This document shows, piece after piece, positions 12,801 to 24,800 of a stretch of DNA of 64,000 nt. The position numbers and the translations under genes were made by a program. Source of the stretch: Bufo bufo (lineage: Eukaryota; Chordata; Amphibia; Anura; Bufonidae); the NCBI RefSeq assembly GCF_905171765.1, contig NC_053391.1:686583257-686647256 (forward strand). The letters run 5' to 3'. Each line of letters begins with the position of its first letter. The first letter of the stretch is position 1. Below the pieces are notes generated by a model. That model was not told the origin of the DNA, ran no database searches, and worked only from the letters and a program-made list of their open reading frames with translations.

Positions 12801-15800
12801 CTATCCGGCGATCTTCAGTGGATTGTAAGGAAGAACCATCTGCAACGGGAATAGCCGTGCTTTTGGACAAACGGGCCACAGGGGGGTCGACTTTAGGTGG
12901 TGACGCCCAGTTTGTAATGCAATCCGCCGGGAATGGATAACAGATATCCAACTTCTTAGGCGGGGTAAAACGGGCATCAGGACGGGCCCAGGCCTTAGAA
13001 ACCACCGACGAGAAGTCAGCGTGGAGGGGAAAAACCGCAGACGCCTGTTTTTGGCGAAAAAAGGAAACACGGTTTTTGTCAGAATTAGGAGGGTCATCGT
13101 GAATCTTAAAGGTATCACGTATATTGTTAATAAGATGGCCCACGGCAGAAGTCAGCTTTGAAGGCAAGGCCGAGTCCATATCCCAATCAGAATCGGCTAG
13201 TTCCCCTTTAGAGGGCATATCCTGTAATGAGGAAGGGCCCGACTGAGGGCGCACCCTTGGGGGTGATACCGAAGCATCCGAGGATGATAGGTGCTCCGCC
13301 CTGGACCGCTTCTGGGGTTGACGGGCTCTGGAGGTGTCGCCTGGAGAGAGAGACTTAGACGGGTCAGCTAAGGTAGCGGACCCGGAGGGCCCAGCAGGGG
13401 AATTATCCGGCTGCGGTAAGGGCAATGCATCTGCAAGGCGGCCCACAACGTTAGTGAGACTGACCACAGCCTGGGAAAGGGATCTAGCCCAGTCAGGGGG
13501 ATCCAAGAGGCCAGGGGGTGACACAGCAGATGGCGGACCCTGTAATGGGGCTTTGCAAGCCGAGCAATGCGGGTCAGGCTGCCCTTGAGGAAGGGGCGCC
13601 TTACATGCGGTGCAGGTATGATACCAAGGACCAGCAGGCACTGAGGGGTCAGACATGTTGGCTGGAAGTAATATACAAAACGTTCAGGCCAGAGGGCTGC
13701 AGAGCTAGAAGGGGTCAACAGTCCTACCAGGTCACAGTGGGAGCGGACGGCAACAGCAGCGACAACAGCAGCGGCAACAGCAGCCGCAAAACGGCAGCGG
13801 CAACACCTGAGGTAAAAATGATCCGTCCTGAGAGCAGGCAGGCACGAAGAGGAGGCGGGGCTAGTGAGGAGCGGGAGAAGAGACGTCCGCCCCTTGACTG
13901 AAGCCTAACATGCACAGGGGAAGCGGAACGAAGCTCCGCGCACCGATGAAACTTTTCGCGTGCGCGATTCAAAAAAATACATGCCGCCGAAAACCCCACA
14001 GAATATTGTCCCCCTTCCACCTCCAAATAAGCGGAGGCGAACGCACACCGGTGGCCGGACAAGAGCGTGTGCTTGTCAGAATGTCAGCCGGCAGTTCAAC
14101 ACAGCCGCAGTACTAGCCGAGATAACGAAAGGCGGCCCCACGGCCGCCGCACCTGAGGTAAACTGCGCTGTAACCCTCCCCCTCGAGCACCGCTCAGCTC
14201 TGCCCCACACACAAAGGAGCCGCAGGACTCACAGCTATGAGAGCTGTATATTGTAATCGACAATGAAGGTCAGGCAGAGGGGACAGCAGGATCAGGGCCC
14301 TAATGGGGGGGGGGGGAGGAACGGCTGCACAGCCACCTCACCAATCGACGTTTTCACCCTCTGTCCATCCAGCAGGGACGCCCCTTCAGCCACTGGCACC
14401 GAAGTGGCAGGGAGCTGGAGAGGGGCTTGCAGGCGGGCGACCCTTGTGCTGGCGGGATGCAGGGGAGCTGGGCTGCCCTGGTCCTCCTTTTCTTCTGTGG
14501 GGGAGGCAGCAGTGCGGATAGCCGCACTGGCGCAGCTCAACCCCGGGAAAACAGAGAGGTCTATTGCGACTCTGTTGTCCCTGTTGAAAAAAAGCAAAAA
14601 AATTGAAAATAAAAAATAAAATCTTTAGCAAAGACAGCTCTGCAGAGCAGAGAGTGTCTTGCCTCCTTGACACTAAGCAAAAAACTGGCAGTCTCTCTCT
14701 CCAGGCTGAGGGTATAGCTGTGGAGGAGGGGCTTAACAGTCTTCACTTAGTGTCACGCCTCCTAGGGAGATGAGCTATACCCAAGGTTTCCTGTGTCCCC
14801 CAAGGAATTGGGCGAGAAATTTTGCTTTTGACCGTCTTAAATTGTGTTCAAACGTATTTTGGTAAAGTTCGAATCTTAGGCCTCTGAGTTGGTTACTAAT
14901 AGCTTGGGAGGGGTTTGCTTTGTCTAAAGATTCTAACTTTGTTATCTTTGCGCATAACTGTTCTGTGAGCATGCGTTTTTGCTTTTTTAGATCAGATGAG
15001 ATACGTATGAGGTGACCTCTTATGAGCGCACCAGATTGTGGTGGGTTGGATGTCTGGAGTAGAATTATGTTTAAAATATTCCAGGAGTGCTTCTGTAATT
15101 TGGGATTGAGTAGAAGGTAGGGACAATTGGTAGTTGCCAAGGAATAAAAGGGGGATGATTGAATCGTTATGAAATCTGAGAAGATACTGGAGCATGGTCG
15201 GACCAGGTTATGGATCCTATACTAGAGGACGTAACATTTTGAAGGGTCCATAAAGCAGTTAATCCCTATGGGCTGAAACAGTTGTATCTAAGCTGGAATA
15301 GAGGACGCTGCCTTTATAGGCTGTACATCCGTGCCAGCCCTCACTAACCAGGTTCCATACATCTCACATACTAGTGGGGCACAAGATGCCAATTACCTGA
15401 TCGAGATATATTTGAAGGGAGGCAGACTCACAGGGAACACATACAAATGAGGCACATCCAGGAGGCTGACGATGCAAGGCAATATTGCTACGTAGAGTCT
15501 TTCATCCTACATTGTAAGGAGCACAATCTGGAGATGGAAGCCACTTACCTCCATTTGTGATCTTGTTCGACACCAGCCGGGTTACTTCTGTGGCCACTGG
15601 CAATTCTCCGTCTTTGTCCTTAGAGGACACTGGAAAATGGAATTCCACAAAAAAAGTCCTGCCGGAAAAAAAAAGAAAAAAGGAAAAGACGACACATTAC
15701 AGACTGCGACTCCGATCAGAACATATGGCCATGCTTACAGTTAATGGGGTTGTGTCACCTCACACATTGGTGTAATACGTATCTCTAGGATATGCTACCA

Positions 15801-18800
15801 ATGTCAGACATTCTAGAACAGGCCCCCAGAGTGAACCAGACAGAACCAGGCATGCGCGGTGCACTTTCCATTCACTTCTAGGGGAGTTCTGAAAATAGTT
15901 GAGCGAGTGTGTTTGCCCATTTTCAGAAGTCCCATAGAAATGAATGAAAAGTGCAACGCGCAAGTGTGGCCACCGCTCCATTCACTTCCATGGGACTGCT
16001 GGAAGTAGCTGAGCCAGTGTTCAGCTATTGTTTGGAACTCCCGTATAAATGAATGGATGGCGGCCGTGCATGCGCTGTGCGTTGGCGTTCACCTTGGGGG
16101 GCTCCATTCTAGAGATAGTCCTAGAGGTAGGATCCGCACATGACATTGGTGGCATAGCCATAATGGAGGGTTTTTGTTTTTCCTGTACGATTCCTATGAG
16201 GGCAGAAATCACCATTACCAGGTGACACTTTCCTGCTCGTAGGTGACACGACTCACCGCTTGATGGCTGGTGCTGGACGTGGTGGTTTCCCTTTCCTGCT
16301 TAATTTGCTGGATGTCACCTGGTCGCTTTCTCGTTGGATCTTTAGGGATTGGACTATGACCCGCGCTGCATGCATACGACCCAAATGTGCAAGCCGATCA
16401 ACACTCAAGTCAACCGCTTCAGATCTTGTCCCAGTTTTGCTTGGTCGCTCCGGGGATCTGCAATGTGACAGTATTTTGCTATGTTATTTAACACTCACCT
16501 GAGAAATTCCGTTCAGGTCCCGCTGCTCTGGTCTCACTTCAGCAAATGGCATTTACCATGTAGAGAAAGTTAATACAAGCCACTTACTAATGTATTGGGA
16601 TTGTCCATATTGTCTCTTCTCTGGCTGGATTCATTTTCCATCACACTATACACGGCTCGCTCCCATGGTTACGACCACCCTGTAATCCAGTAGCAGTGGC
16701 CGTGCTTGCACGCCAGCCTGTGTGTGCTTCTATGGTCCCGGTTACTAGAGAGGCCAGTGCTTTTTTCTATAGTGTGCAAGCACGGCCACCACTGTTAGAT
16801 TACATGGTGGACGTAACCATGGAAACAAGCCATATATCATGTGATGGAAAAATGAATCCAGCCAGCAAAGGAGGCAATATGGAGAATCACAATACATTAG
16901 TAAGCGGCTTGTATTAACTTCCTCTACATGATAAATGCCATTTGCTGAAGTGTGAGACAGCCCCTTTAGGATTCTGGTGCAATTAATTGTCGCCTTTCAT
17001 TGCAGTAAGCCGGGGTTTAAATCACAAGACAATGTCAGGCGGCAAGGATTGGTCCCGAGATCAGCGCATATCACCCTGGGCCAGTAAATCCTCAAATGGA
17101 GCATTACAGAGCCCCCAATTAAGTCAATCGATAAGGAGAGCAACCCCTTGGGATCTGTCAGGAGCATATTCTCCTGTATATACACTGCCCAACCATTCCT
17201 ATGGTCTACACCAGTAATCATGCGAGTAGTTTAAAGGGGTTGTCCTATGGGTATTTACAACAGGCTCAGAATGGTTAAAAAAAAATTCAAAGCAGAAGTA
17301 GTCACCTGATTCATCCCCTGGCACTCTGATGCTGTCACGTCCCCCGCCGGTGGTCTCTCCTCCCTGGTCCCTCTCGGCACAGAGGAAATGCCCGCTCAGC
17401 CAATAACTATCGACATGAGTGACCCATCTCGGCCAGTGATTGGCTGAGGGGTCACTTCCTGTGTGTCAAGAGGGAAGCCTCAGAATGGGAGGTGAGGCGG
17501 CTAAACCCTGGGGGGGAGGGGGGGGGGGGGAAATGAAGCCTCACCCATGACAAATGAAAGCATGTAAAGTGAAGGAATCCCATCTACAGTTACCTAGTGC
17601 TCTAGGACTAAAGAAATCACCTGGAGGAGAGTTCCTTCTCTGCGTCGCATGGAGCTGATTTACGCTCATCAGCCTTTTCAGATTTCACAGTTTTTGTTCT
17701 CTTCCTTCTTGATTTAGACAGATCGTCATCACTGACGACGTCGCTGGAACTGTCCTCCAATTTCTGCAAAAAAAATTCAAGTGGTAAAAGGTTCCCCTTT
17801 AAGCAGCCATACTTGCACATGGGGTATCCTGACAAGCGGACCCTCCTGGTCCTCACCGGTGCCTTGTAGAACAGATTCTCCAGCAGGCTCTGGTCATAGA
17901 GGGGATCGCCGAGTTCACTCTCGTTGTAGAAGTCACTATCTGCTATGGACTCGGGGGGCGAGCCAGTCCCATCCCAGAAGTGGCGGATGGACACAGGGGA
18001 GCTGACAGGGAAAAAAAAATAAAAATAAAAGCTGCATTGTAGATGCTGTCCTTGAGACTGGAGGGGTGCAAACACTGGGACCCAAAGTTAGAATCTTTGG
18101 GTCATTTTGATATAAAAAAAAGAAAGTTTTTATCAATAGTAGCCAATCAGACTGCAGCTCCTGTGAAGGTTTTATACTTAAAGTGTATGTCATAGGGAAA
18201 TATCAAAAGTGAGACCTCCACCGATCAAACAAAGGGGAAGAGAAGCGTTTGCTTAAAGGGGTTGTCCCGGGAAAAATATTCTACAGTCTTCAAACCAGTC
18301 CCTGGATCTGAATACTTTTGTAATTGCTTGTAATTAAAAATTTAGCATAGCCACAGAGCTATTCAATAAAATGTATCTGTGTAGCGCCCCCTGCTGTTAG
18401 ATTTTTTTTTTCTTATTTCTTTGACCTGCTCACTGAGGTGGCCGCACATGCTCAGTTTCATATTTCAACTACCTCCTGAGCTGTGATAGGAAGAGCATGG
18501 GCACGCCCTTGAGCTGTGATAGGAAGAGCATGGGCACGCCCTTGAGCTGTGATAGGAAGAGCATGGGCACGCCCTTGAGCTGTGATAGGAAGAGCATGGG
18601 CACGCCCTTGAGCTGTGATAGGAAGAGCATGGGCACGCCCTTGAGCTGTGATAGGAAGAGCATGGGCACGCCCTTGAGCTGTGATAGGAAGAGCATGGGC
18701 ACGCCCTTGAGCTGTGATAGGAAGAGCATGGGCACGCCCTTGAGCTGTGATAGGAAGAGCATGGGCACGCCCTTGAGCTGTGATAGGAAGAGCATGGGCA

Positions 18801-21800
18801 CGCCCTTGAGCTGTGATAGGAAGAGCATGGGCACGCCCTTGAGCTGTGATAGGAAGAGCATGGGCACGCCCTTGAGCTGTGATAGGAAGAGCATGGGCAC
18901 GCCCTTGAGCTGTGATAGGAAGAGCATGGGCACGCCCTTGAGCTGTGATAGGAAGAGCATGGGCACGCCCTTGAGCTGTGATAGGAAGAGCATGGGCACG
19001 CCCTTGAGCTGTGATAGGAAGAGCATGGGCACGCCCTTGAGCTGTGATAGGAAGAGCATGGGCACGCCCTTGAGCTGTGATAGGAAGAGCATGGGCACGC
19101 CCTTGAGCTGTGATAGGAAGAGCATGGGCACGCCCTTGAGCTGTGATAGGAAGAGCATGGGCACGCCCCCTAAGCTGCAGCAGAAAGGACACGCCCCCTG
19201 AGCTGCCAGCTTGATATAAGTCTAGCAGAGCAATGAATGAATGTCATTCTGGTACACTCTATCCATCCTTGTATTATATGCTTTTCTTAATGGCTGCCAG
19301 GTAATAGGACACTTACTCTGTGGTGGAAATGACTGCCTGGCCAAGGATTCCCCGGCGCAAAAACTAGCTGTCCGCCAGTGAACAGCCGATTGCTGCAGAG
19401 GGCAATTCTTAAAGTATTTGTCTCTGATGTGAGAACACCTTTTAAGGGGGCCATCTTCACAGAATTTCATTGACAAGATGAGCTGATCTCATATTAACTC
19501 TTACCTGCCCAGCAGCAGCTCTATGGCCCGGGTATCACTGTTCAGCTCTAATTCAGGAAGAGTGTGGTCTGCGGGTGGCAGGATCCTACCGTTGCTCGTC
19601 AGAGATTTGTGGGCATTTAGGAGGTTGTGATCGATAGTCATTGGGAGGGTCTCAGGAGCTGCCCTAGAGGTGAACAGAAAGCTCAAATTTTAGGAAATAA
19701 CTGTTAGACAGTGTGGATAAAAATGTATGATTTAAAAAATAAAAATAAAATAAAATTCGGAAATAGCAGAAGTTGCCAGAGCGGAAGGCTCTCCGGTAGA
19801 TCTTAGGGGCTGGGTATTTGAGGCCTATAACCTAAACATATGGCCAGGTCCCTACTAATACCCTGAATCCGAAATGGACCTTATTAAATGTGCCTGTGGC
19901 TCTATTAGCGCATAAAACAGGTTTTTATAACCTGTCACTCACGTACCAAATGTGTCCAAGCAGGGTCTCATCATGCAGGGTGCCCGGCTGCAGCCGCCTT
20001 CCGACTAGAAATCGCCGCCCTCCCTTTCAATAGAGCCGCGTACCTCACCTCATCGCCGCCTTCGAAATCGTTCGCTCTCCTCAGCCAGATCCCGCGCGTG
20101 TGCGCACTAGGTATAACCTGATGCGCCCGTGCGGACTCCTGGCATCGGCCTTGTTGAGCGAAGTGCGCATGCACCAGCCGGCGCACTTCACTCAAACCTG
20201 CCTTGACCGCCCTATTGCAGCCATCCAACCTCTTACAGCCGGGTGCAAAGATGTTCGGAGAGCACAGGCTGCCTTTCTACAGAGGCTCCCTTTTGATCTA
20301 TTTCTAGTCATACCTAGTGCGCACACGCGCGGGATCTGGCTGAGGAGAGCGGACGATTTCGGAGGCGGCGATGAGGTGAGGTAGGCGGCTCTATTGAAAG
20401 GGAGGGCGGCTATTTCTAGTCGGAAGGCGGCTGCAGCCGGGCACCCTGCATGATAAGATGTCCCCTTGGACACATTTGGTACGTGAGTGACAGGTTATAA
20501 AAACCTGTTTTATGTGCTAATAGAGCCACAGGCACATTTAATAAGGTCCATTTCGGATTCAGGTTATTAGTAGGGACCTGGCCATATGTTTAGGTTATAG
20601 GCCTCAAATCTCATGACAGAATCCCTTTAAATCTGATATTTTTTTTTTATATAAAATGCTTTTTGAGGAAAATATATTACCATCCAAAGGTTATTCCATC
20701 ATGAAATAAAGATTAGTTTTTTAATTATGTAGAATAAGGCTGTATATGTTAAATTTTTCTGGTAAATAAATTCCATTAATCCATTCACAATGGGAGGGAA
20801 GAAATGCAAATGAGCTCTTAACAAGCTCTGCCTCTAATGCCACCAGATGTAAGGCAGCCGTCCTAGAAGTCAGTGTTCATCTCTTAAAATAAGCCTTGAG
20901 ACAAGACTTGGATATTAAATAAGCCAGCACCTCATCTGCAGAGCAGAGAGTACTGGCTTAACTGGGTAGGAGGCCTGTGTCCGGAACAGCTGTCTGCAGA
21001 TGAGGTGCTGGCTTATTTACTATCCAAGTCTTGTCTCAAGGCTTATTTTAAGAGATGAACATTGACTTATAGGACGGCTGCCTTCCATCTGGTGGCATCA
21101 GAGGCAGAGCCTGTTCAGAGCTCATTTGCATCCCTTCCCTCCCAGAATTCCAGAGGAACAGGTATGGCCTATAAGTCTGATTAAGGTGCTCTAAGGAGAG
21201 TTAGTTTCCCCCTCTGTCCATTCACAATGTCTTGCTCTTCCAGAGGTTTTTGTACGATTATTGGGCAGTTTCTCTGCCTACAAGATATTATCACAGATGC
21301 TTGGTTTACTTTTGCAGTTCTCAAAACTGAATTTGACTCAGCAGAGATCACATGCCTCTTCTTCACAGCAAAAATGTTATAACATGAACAGAGTTGAGAA
21401 AAAGACCTTAATCCTAACTTCCACAAACCTATGAATGCAGAATCAACCGAATATGAAAAGTTGTTATTCTAAAAATCTACTTGCATATTATAAGTTATAC
21501 CAGCAAGAATTAGTCTTTATGTAGAAAACTAGGATTACAATGAAGCCTTACTGACTAGTGATTTAAATAAAATCCACCCTGCTGTTAGATCAATGGTGGT
21601 CCAACAACTGGGATCCCAACCAGTGGGGGGTCCAGTGTCCCGCATTTAAATGGAGTGTTGGTGGAGCATGCACACTGCCGCTCCCACTATGGGACTGGTT
21701 GTGACAGCACACGGCTATCTCTGCCAGTCTCATACAGATGAACGGAGCAGGAGTATGCATGCTTGACTGCCGCTCCATTCATACAGAGGAGACACAGTCC

Positions 21801-24800
21801 CGTTCTTGGGGATCCCAGGCATTGGACACCCACCGATCTAAGTTATCCCCCATCCTGTGGATAGGGATAACTTGTTATTACCCCCTCAACATAAAGTGAG
21901 AAGTAGCCAGATGCTCCTGATCACAGGTGGCTGAAGTGTATGCCATTCTGATCAGTCATGTGTCCCCATATCTGACATTCGACATATAGTTCACAATCTT
22001 CCGCCGCAGAGGGACATTCTCGCCCCCTTATAGGGGTCCAATGCTGTGCTGGAATAAAATAATGACTTGTGTCATTGATATACAAGCCAATCACCTGAGA
22101 GCTCGTGAGCTATAATGGTCTCTAACCGGGACAGGGGGCCGCTCCGACTCCACATCGATGTCAGTCTGGGGGTCTAATCGCAGAGCCGATTCAACCATAG
22201 CATCTCTCAGTTTGCTGCCTTGATCCAAGAGAGCTGAAATACAGAAACACGTGTTTTATTAGAATAAAAGTCTGACAATCAATTCTGACAACCAGCAAGG
22301 ACACATTATAGTGTATGTATCGCAATCAGATAGAAGTGTCTGATTTGTACAAATGTGGCACAGATATGGAAATATTAAGTGATGGTCTGATTAGACACTG
22401 GGTCTTGCTATAAGGGTGTAAAAGTGCTTCCCTCACTGCCCTATAAAAAGGCTCTCAGAGGCTACTTTTGGGTAGTGTACCTCTTGGTTGGAGATCGTTG
22501 ACTACTAGACATTGACCGCCAGCCACCATCACCTTCGTTTGCAGAGTTGTCATGAATGAGAACCCTGGACTGCTCTGGACTGGAACCGGGTCGTCTTTAG
22601 TGATGAAACCAGGTTCTGTTGGGTTTGAGTATGGTGGCCTCCTGGTGAGCGCTTCAATCCTGCCTTTGCTGCGAAGGACACACTGCCCCAACTACTGGTG
22701 TAGTAATCGGGGATCCATCGCATATGACAGTTGGTCACCCCTAGTAGCGATACGAGGGAGACTAAAAGCGTAGTACTACTTGCGATAACATTTGATGCTG
22801 CAGCTGACAATCCTACTCCGTTCGGGTGTGAATGCCGTCGCTGGCAGACCTACTCATTTCAATGGCAATTGTCGACTGCTTTACCTCTCCAACAGGTGGA
22901 GTTTTGGCGCTCGATGCTGTGGCTGAAACCACATTACCCCCATTCCAAGGTGGAGTATTTGTGATTGCACCTGATGCTGTTGCTGGCAACCTATTCAGGT
23001 CTGATGGCTCTGGTCAATTACATTACCCCCTTCATCGGGTGGTCTGGTTGTGCTGATGGCACCGCTGAGTCTTCTCAAAATTCTCCCATTTCCTCATTTA
23101 ACAGGTGGAGCAGTTGTGTTATCTGTAGAGGCTATATCTGTCTAGCTTACCCGGTTTTCACGTGCATCGGGCAATCGCATTAACCCCTTCTCAGAGGGAA
23201 TACCTGTTCTAAAGCTACATAGTGTCTCTGACAGGCATTCCCAGTTCTGTTTTGCACTGTGCAACTGCATCACACCCTTCCGCAGGCGCAGTATTTGTGC
23301 TGTCCAGTTTGAATTGTACCTCAGACAACCACATTCCCTCCCTTCAACAAGTGGGGTCCTTGCGGGATGCTGTCTCTGACGAGCCCCCATACTTCTGCCT
23401 CTGCTTTACCTCTGTCTATCGACAGGGTACTCCTTCTCCTGCTCCTTCTGACGAGTACCTGTCTGGTATTTATACCGTCTCCGCCAGGCAATCACGTGTT
23501 CTCTTGATAAAGTATATATGACAAGCCACGGCGGCTCTGCGTGCACCAGCAAACCGAAACGCCTTTCTCCTTAGGGAGTACTTCTGCTGTTTCTTCCTCT
23601 ATACTCTCTATGGGCGAACTAATGGTGACATCACTGCGTGTTTCCGGGCCAGCGCGTGCGGTCTCTCTAGGCAGCTACATTTCTCTTTCTTTATGCAGCT
23701 GCCACCAGTCGTGAATAGACGGGCGATGGTCTTCCTACTGTCCTGGGTGTGATATGGCACGGCTACACTCTTACCACAAGCTCCTATTAGCCGCGTGACT
23801 GAATGGGCGCTACTGCCCTACTGTTCCTGCCCTACCGCATCACTGCTCTTCTTTTATAGCCTCCAGCTTACATGGGGGGCCTTCTCTACCATGACATAGA
23901 TCCGTGAGAACGGGGGTGTTAAAGCGACTGCTTTACGATGCAGTGATAATGCTCTTTCAGAGAATCCGTTGATATCAGTCACCTCCATGGAGGACACCGC
24001 AGACGTTTTCTTTTGTACATGTACAGCTCACGGGGTGCTGTGATGTCTCCATTCTATTCTGACTGGCCTCCTTTCCACATCCCTCTCCTGATGCATCTTT
24101 TACATACAGTCTGGAACTCTATGGCCAGCCTTACAGATTGTGTTCTGGTTTTTTGTCCCTTCCCATGGTACTGCCTTGGAATGTTCCACGGTCTTCTACA
24201 TCCCCCAATGTTTAGATGGAGAGAAAATAGGACTTTTTGTGCTTACTTGTGAAATCCTTTTCTCGCTGAGTTCATTGAAGGACACGGCTCCCACCCAGGT
24301 CATTGAAGGCGCTTACTGATGGGTCTCACCTGTTCTTGGTTCTGGTCCATCTCCAGTTCTGGCTGTTTGCTACTGTCTGTCTTCTGCTGCTTTACTGATT
24401 CGGTACAAACTGATTAGTTCCGTGCCTGAAGGAGGGTTATAGCTAGGAGCAGGTGCCAACACTTTTTTTCAGCTTACAGGTGAAACTCGAAAAAAAATTT
24501 GAATATTGTGCAAAAGTTCATTTATTTCAGTAATGCAACTTAAAATTAGAATATTGTGAAAAGGTTCAATATTCTAGGCTCATTTCCAGTCAGCTAATTA
24601 ACCCATACCCCCTGAGCTTGTGACTTTGGGGTTTTCATAAGCTGTAAGTCATAATCATCCGAATTATAACAAATAAAGGTATTAAATATCTCGCTTTGCC
24701 TGTAATGAGTCTCATGTGTTCGTTTCACCTTTTAAGTTGCATTACTGAAATAAATGAACTTTGCACGATATTCTAATTTTTCGAGTTTCACCTGTAGTGT

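Larger units (their letters stand above)
8865..14818 (-). mobile_element. DIRS-type tyrosine-recombinase retrotransposon, near full length
   Basis: This 5.95-kb minus-strand element has inverted terminal repeats (about 8895-9030 and 14690-14815, sharing CTCCTCCACAGCTATACCC in inverse orientation). It has an internal complementary region at 9128-9228 and the order gag, RT-RNase H-methyltransferase-like, tyrosine recombinase. It interrupts a LINE reading frame with no obvious target duplication, as expected for DIRS. ORFs are long but carry one nonsense codon and two homopolymer frameshifts. It lies in sense with C2CD3, in intron 11. Confidence 0.92.

Noticed and set aside
18475..19170. CRISPR-like array
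   Set aside because: Repeats are contiguous with no spacers, and the genome is a vertebrate with spliced genes.
18458..19201. Repeat-protein-like ORFs of 230-244 codons on both strands
   Set aside because: They are an artefact of a 33-bp unit lacking stops; intronic.
24013..24252. 79-codon Cys/Trp/Phe-rich ORF
   Set aside because: Inside a DIRS-like remnant; composition suggests noncoding.
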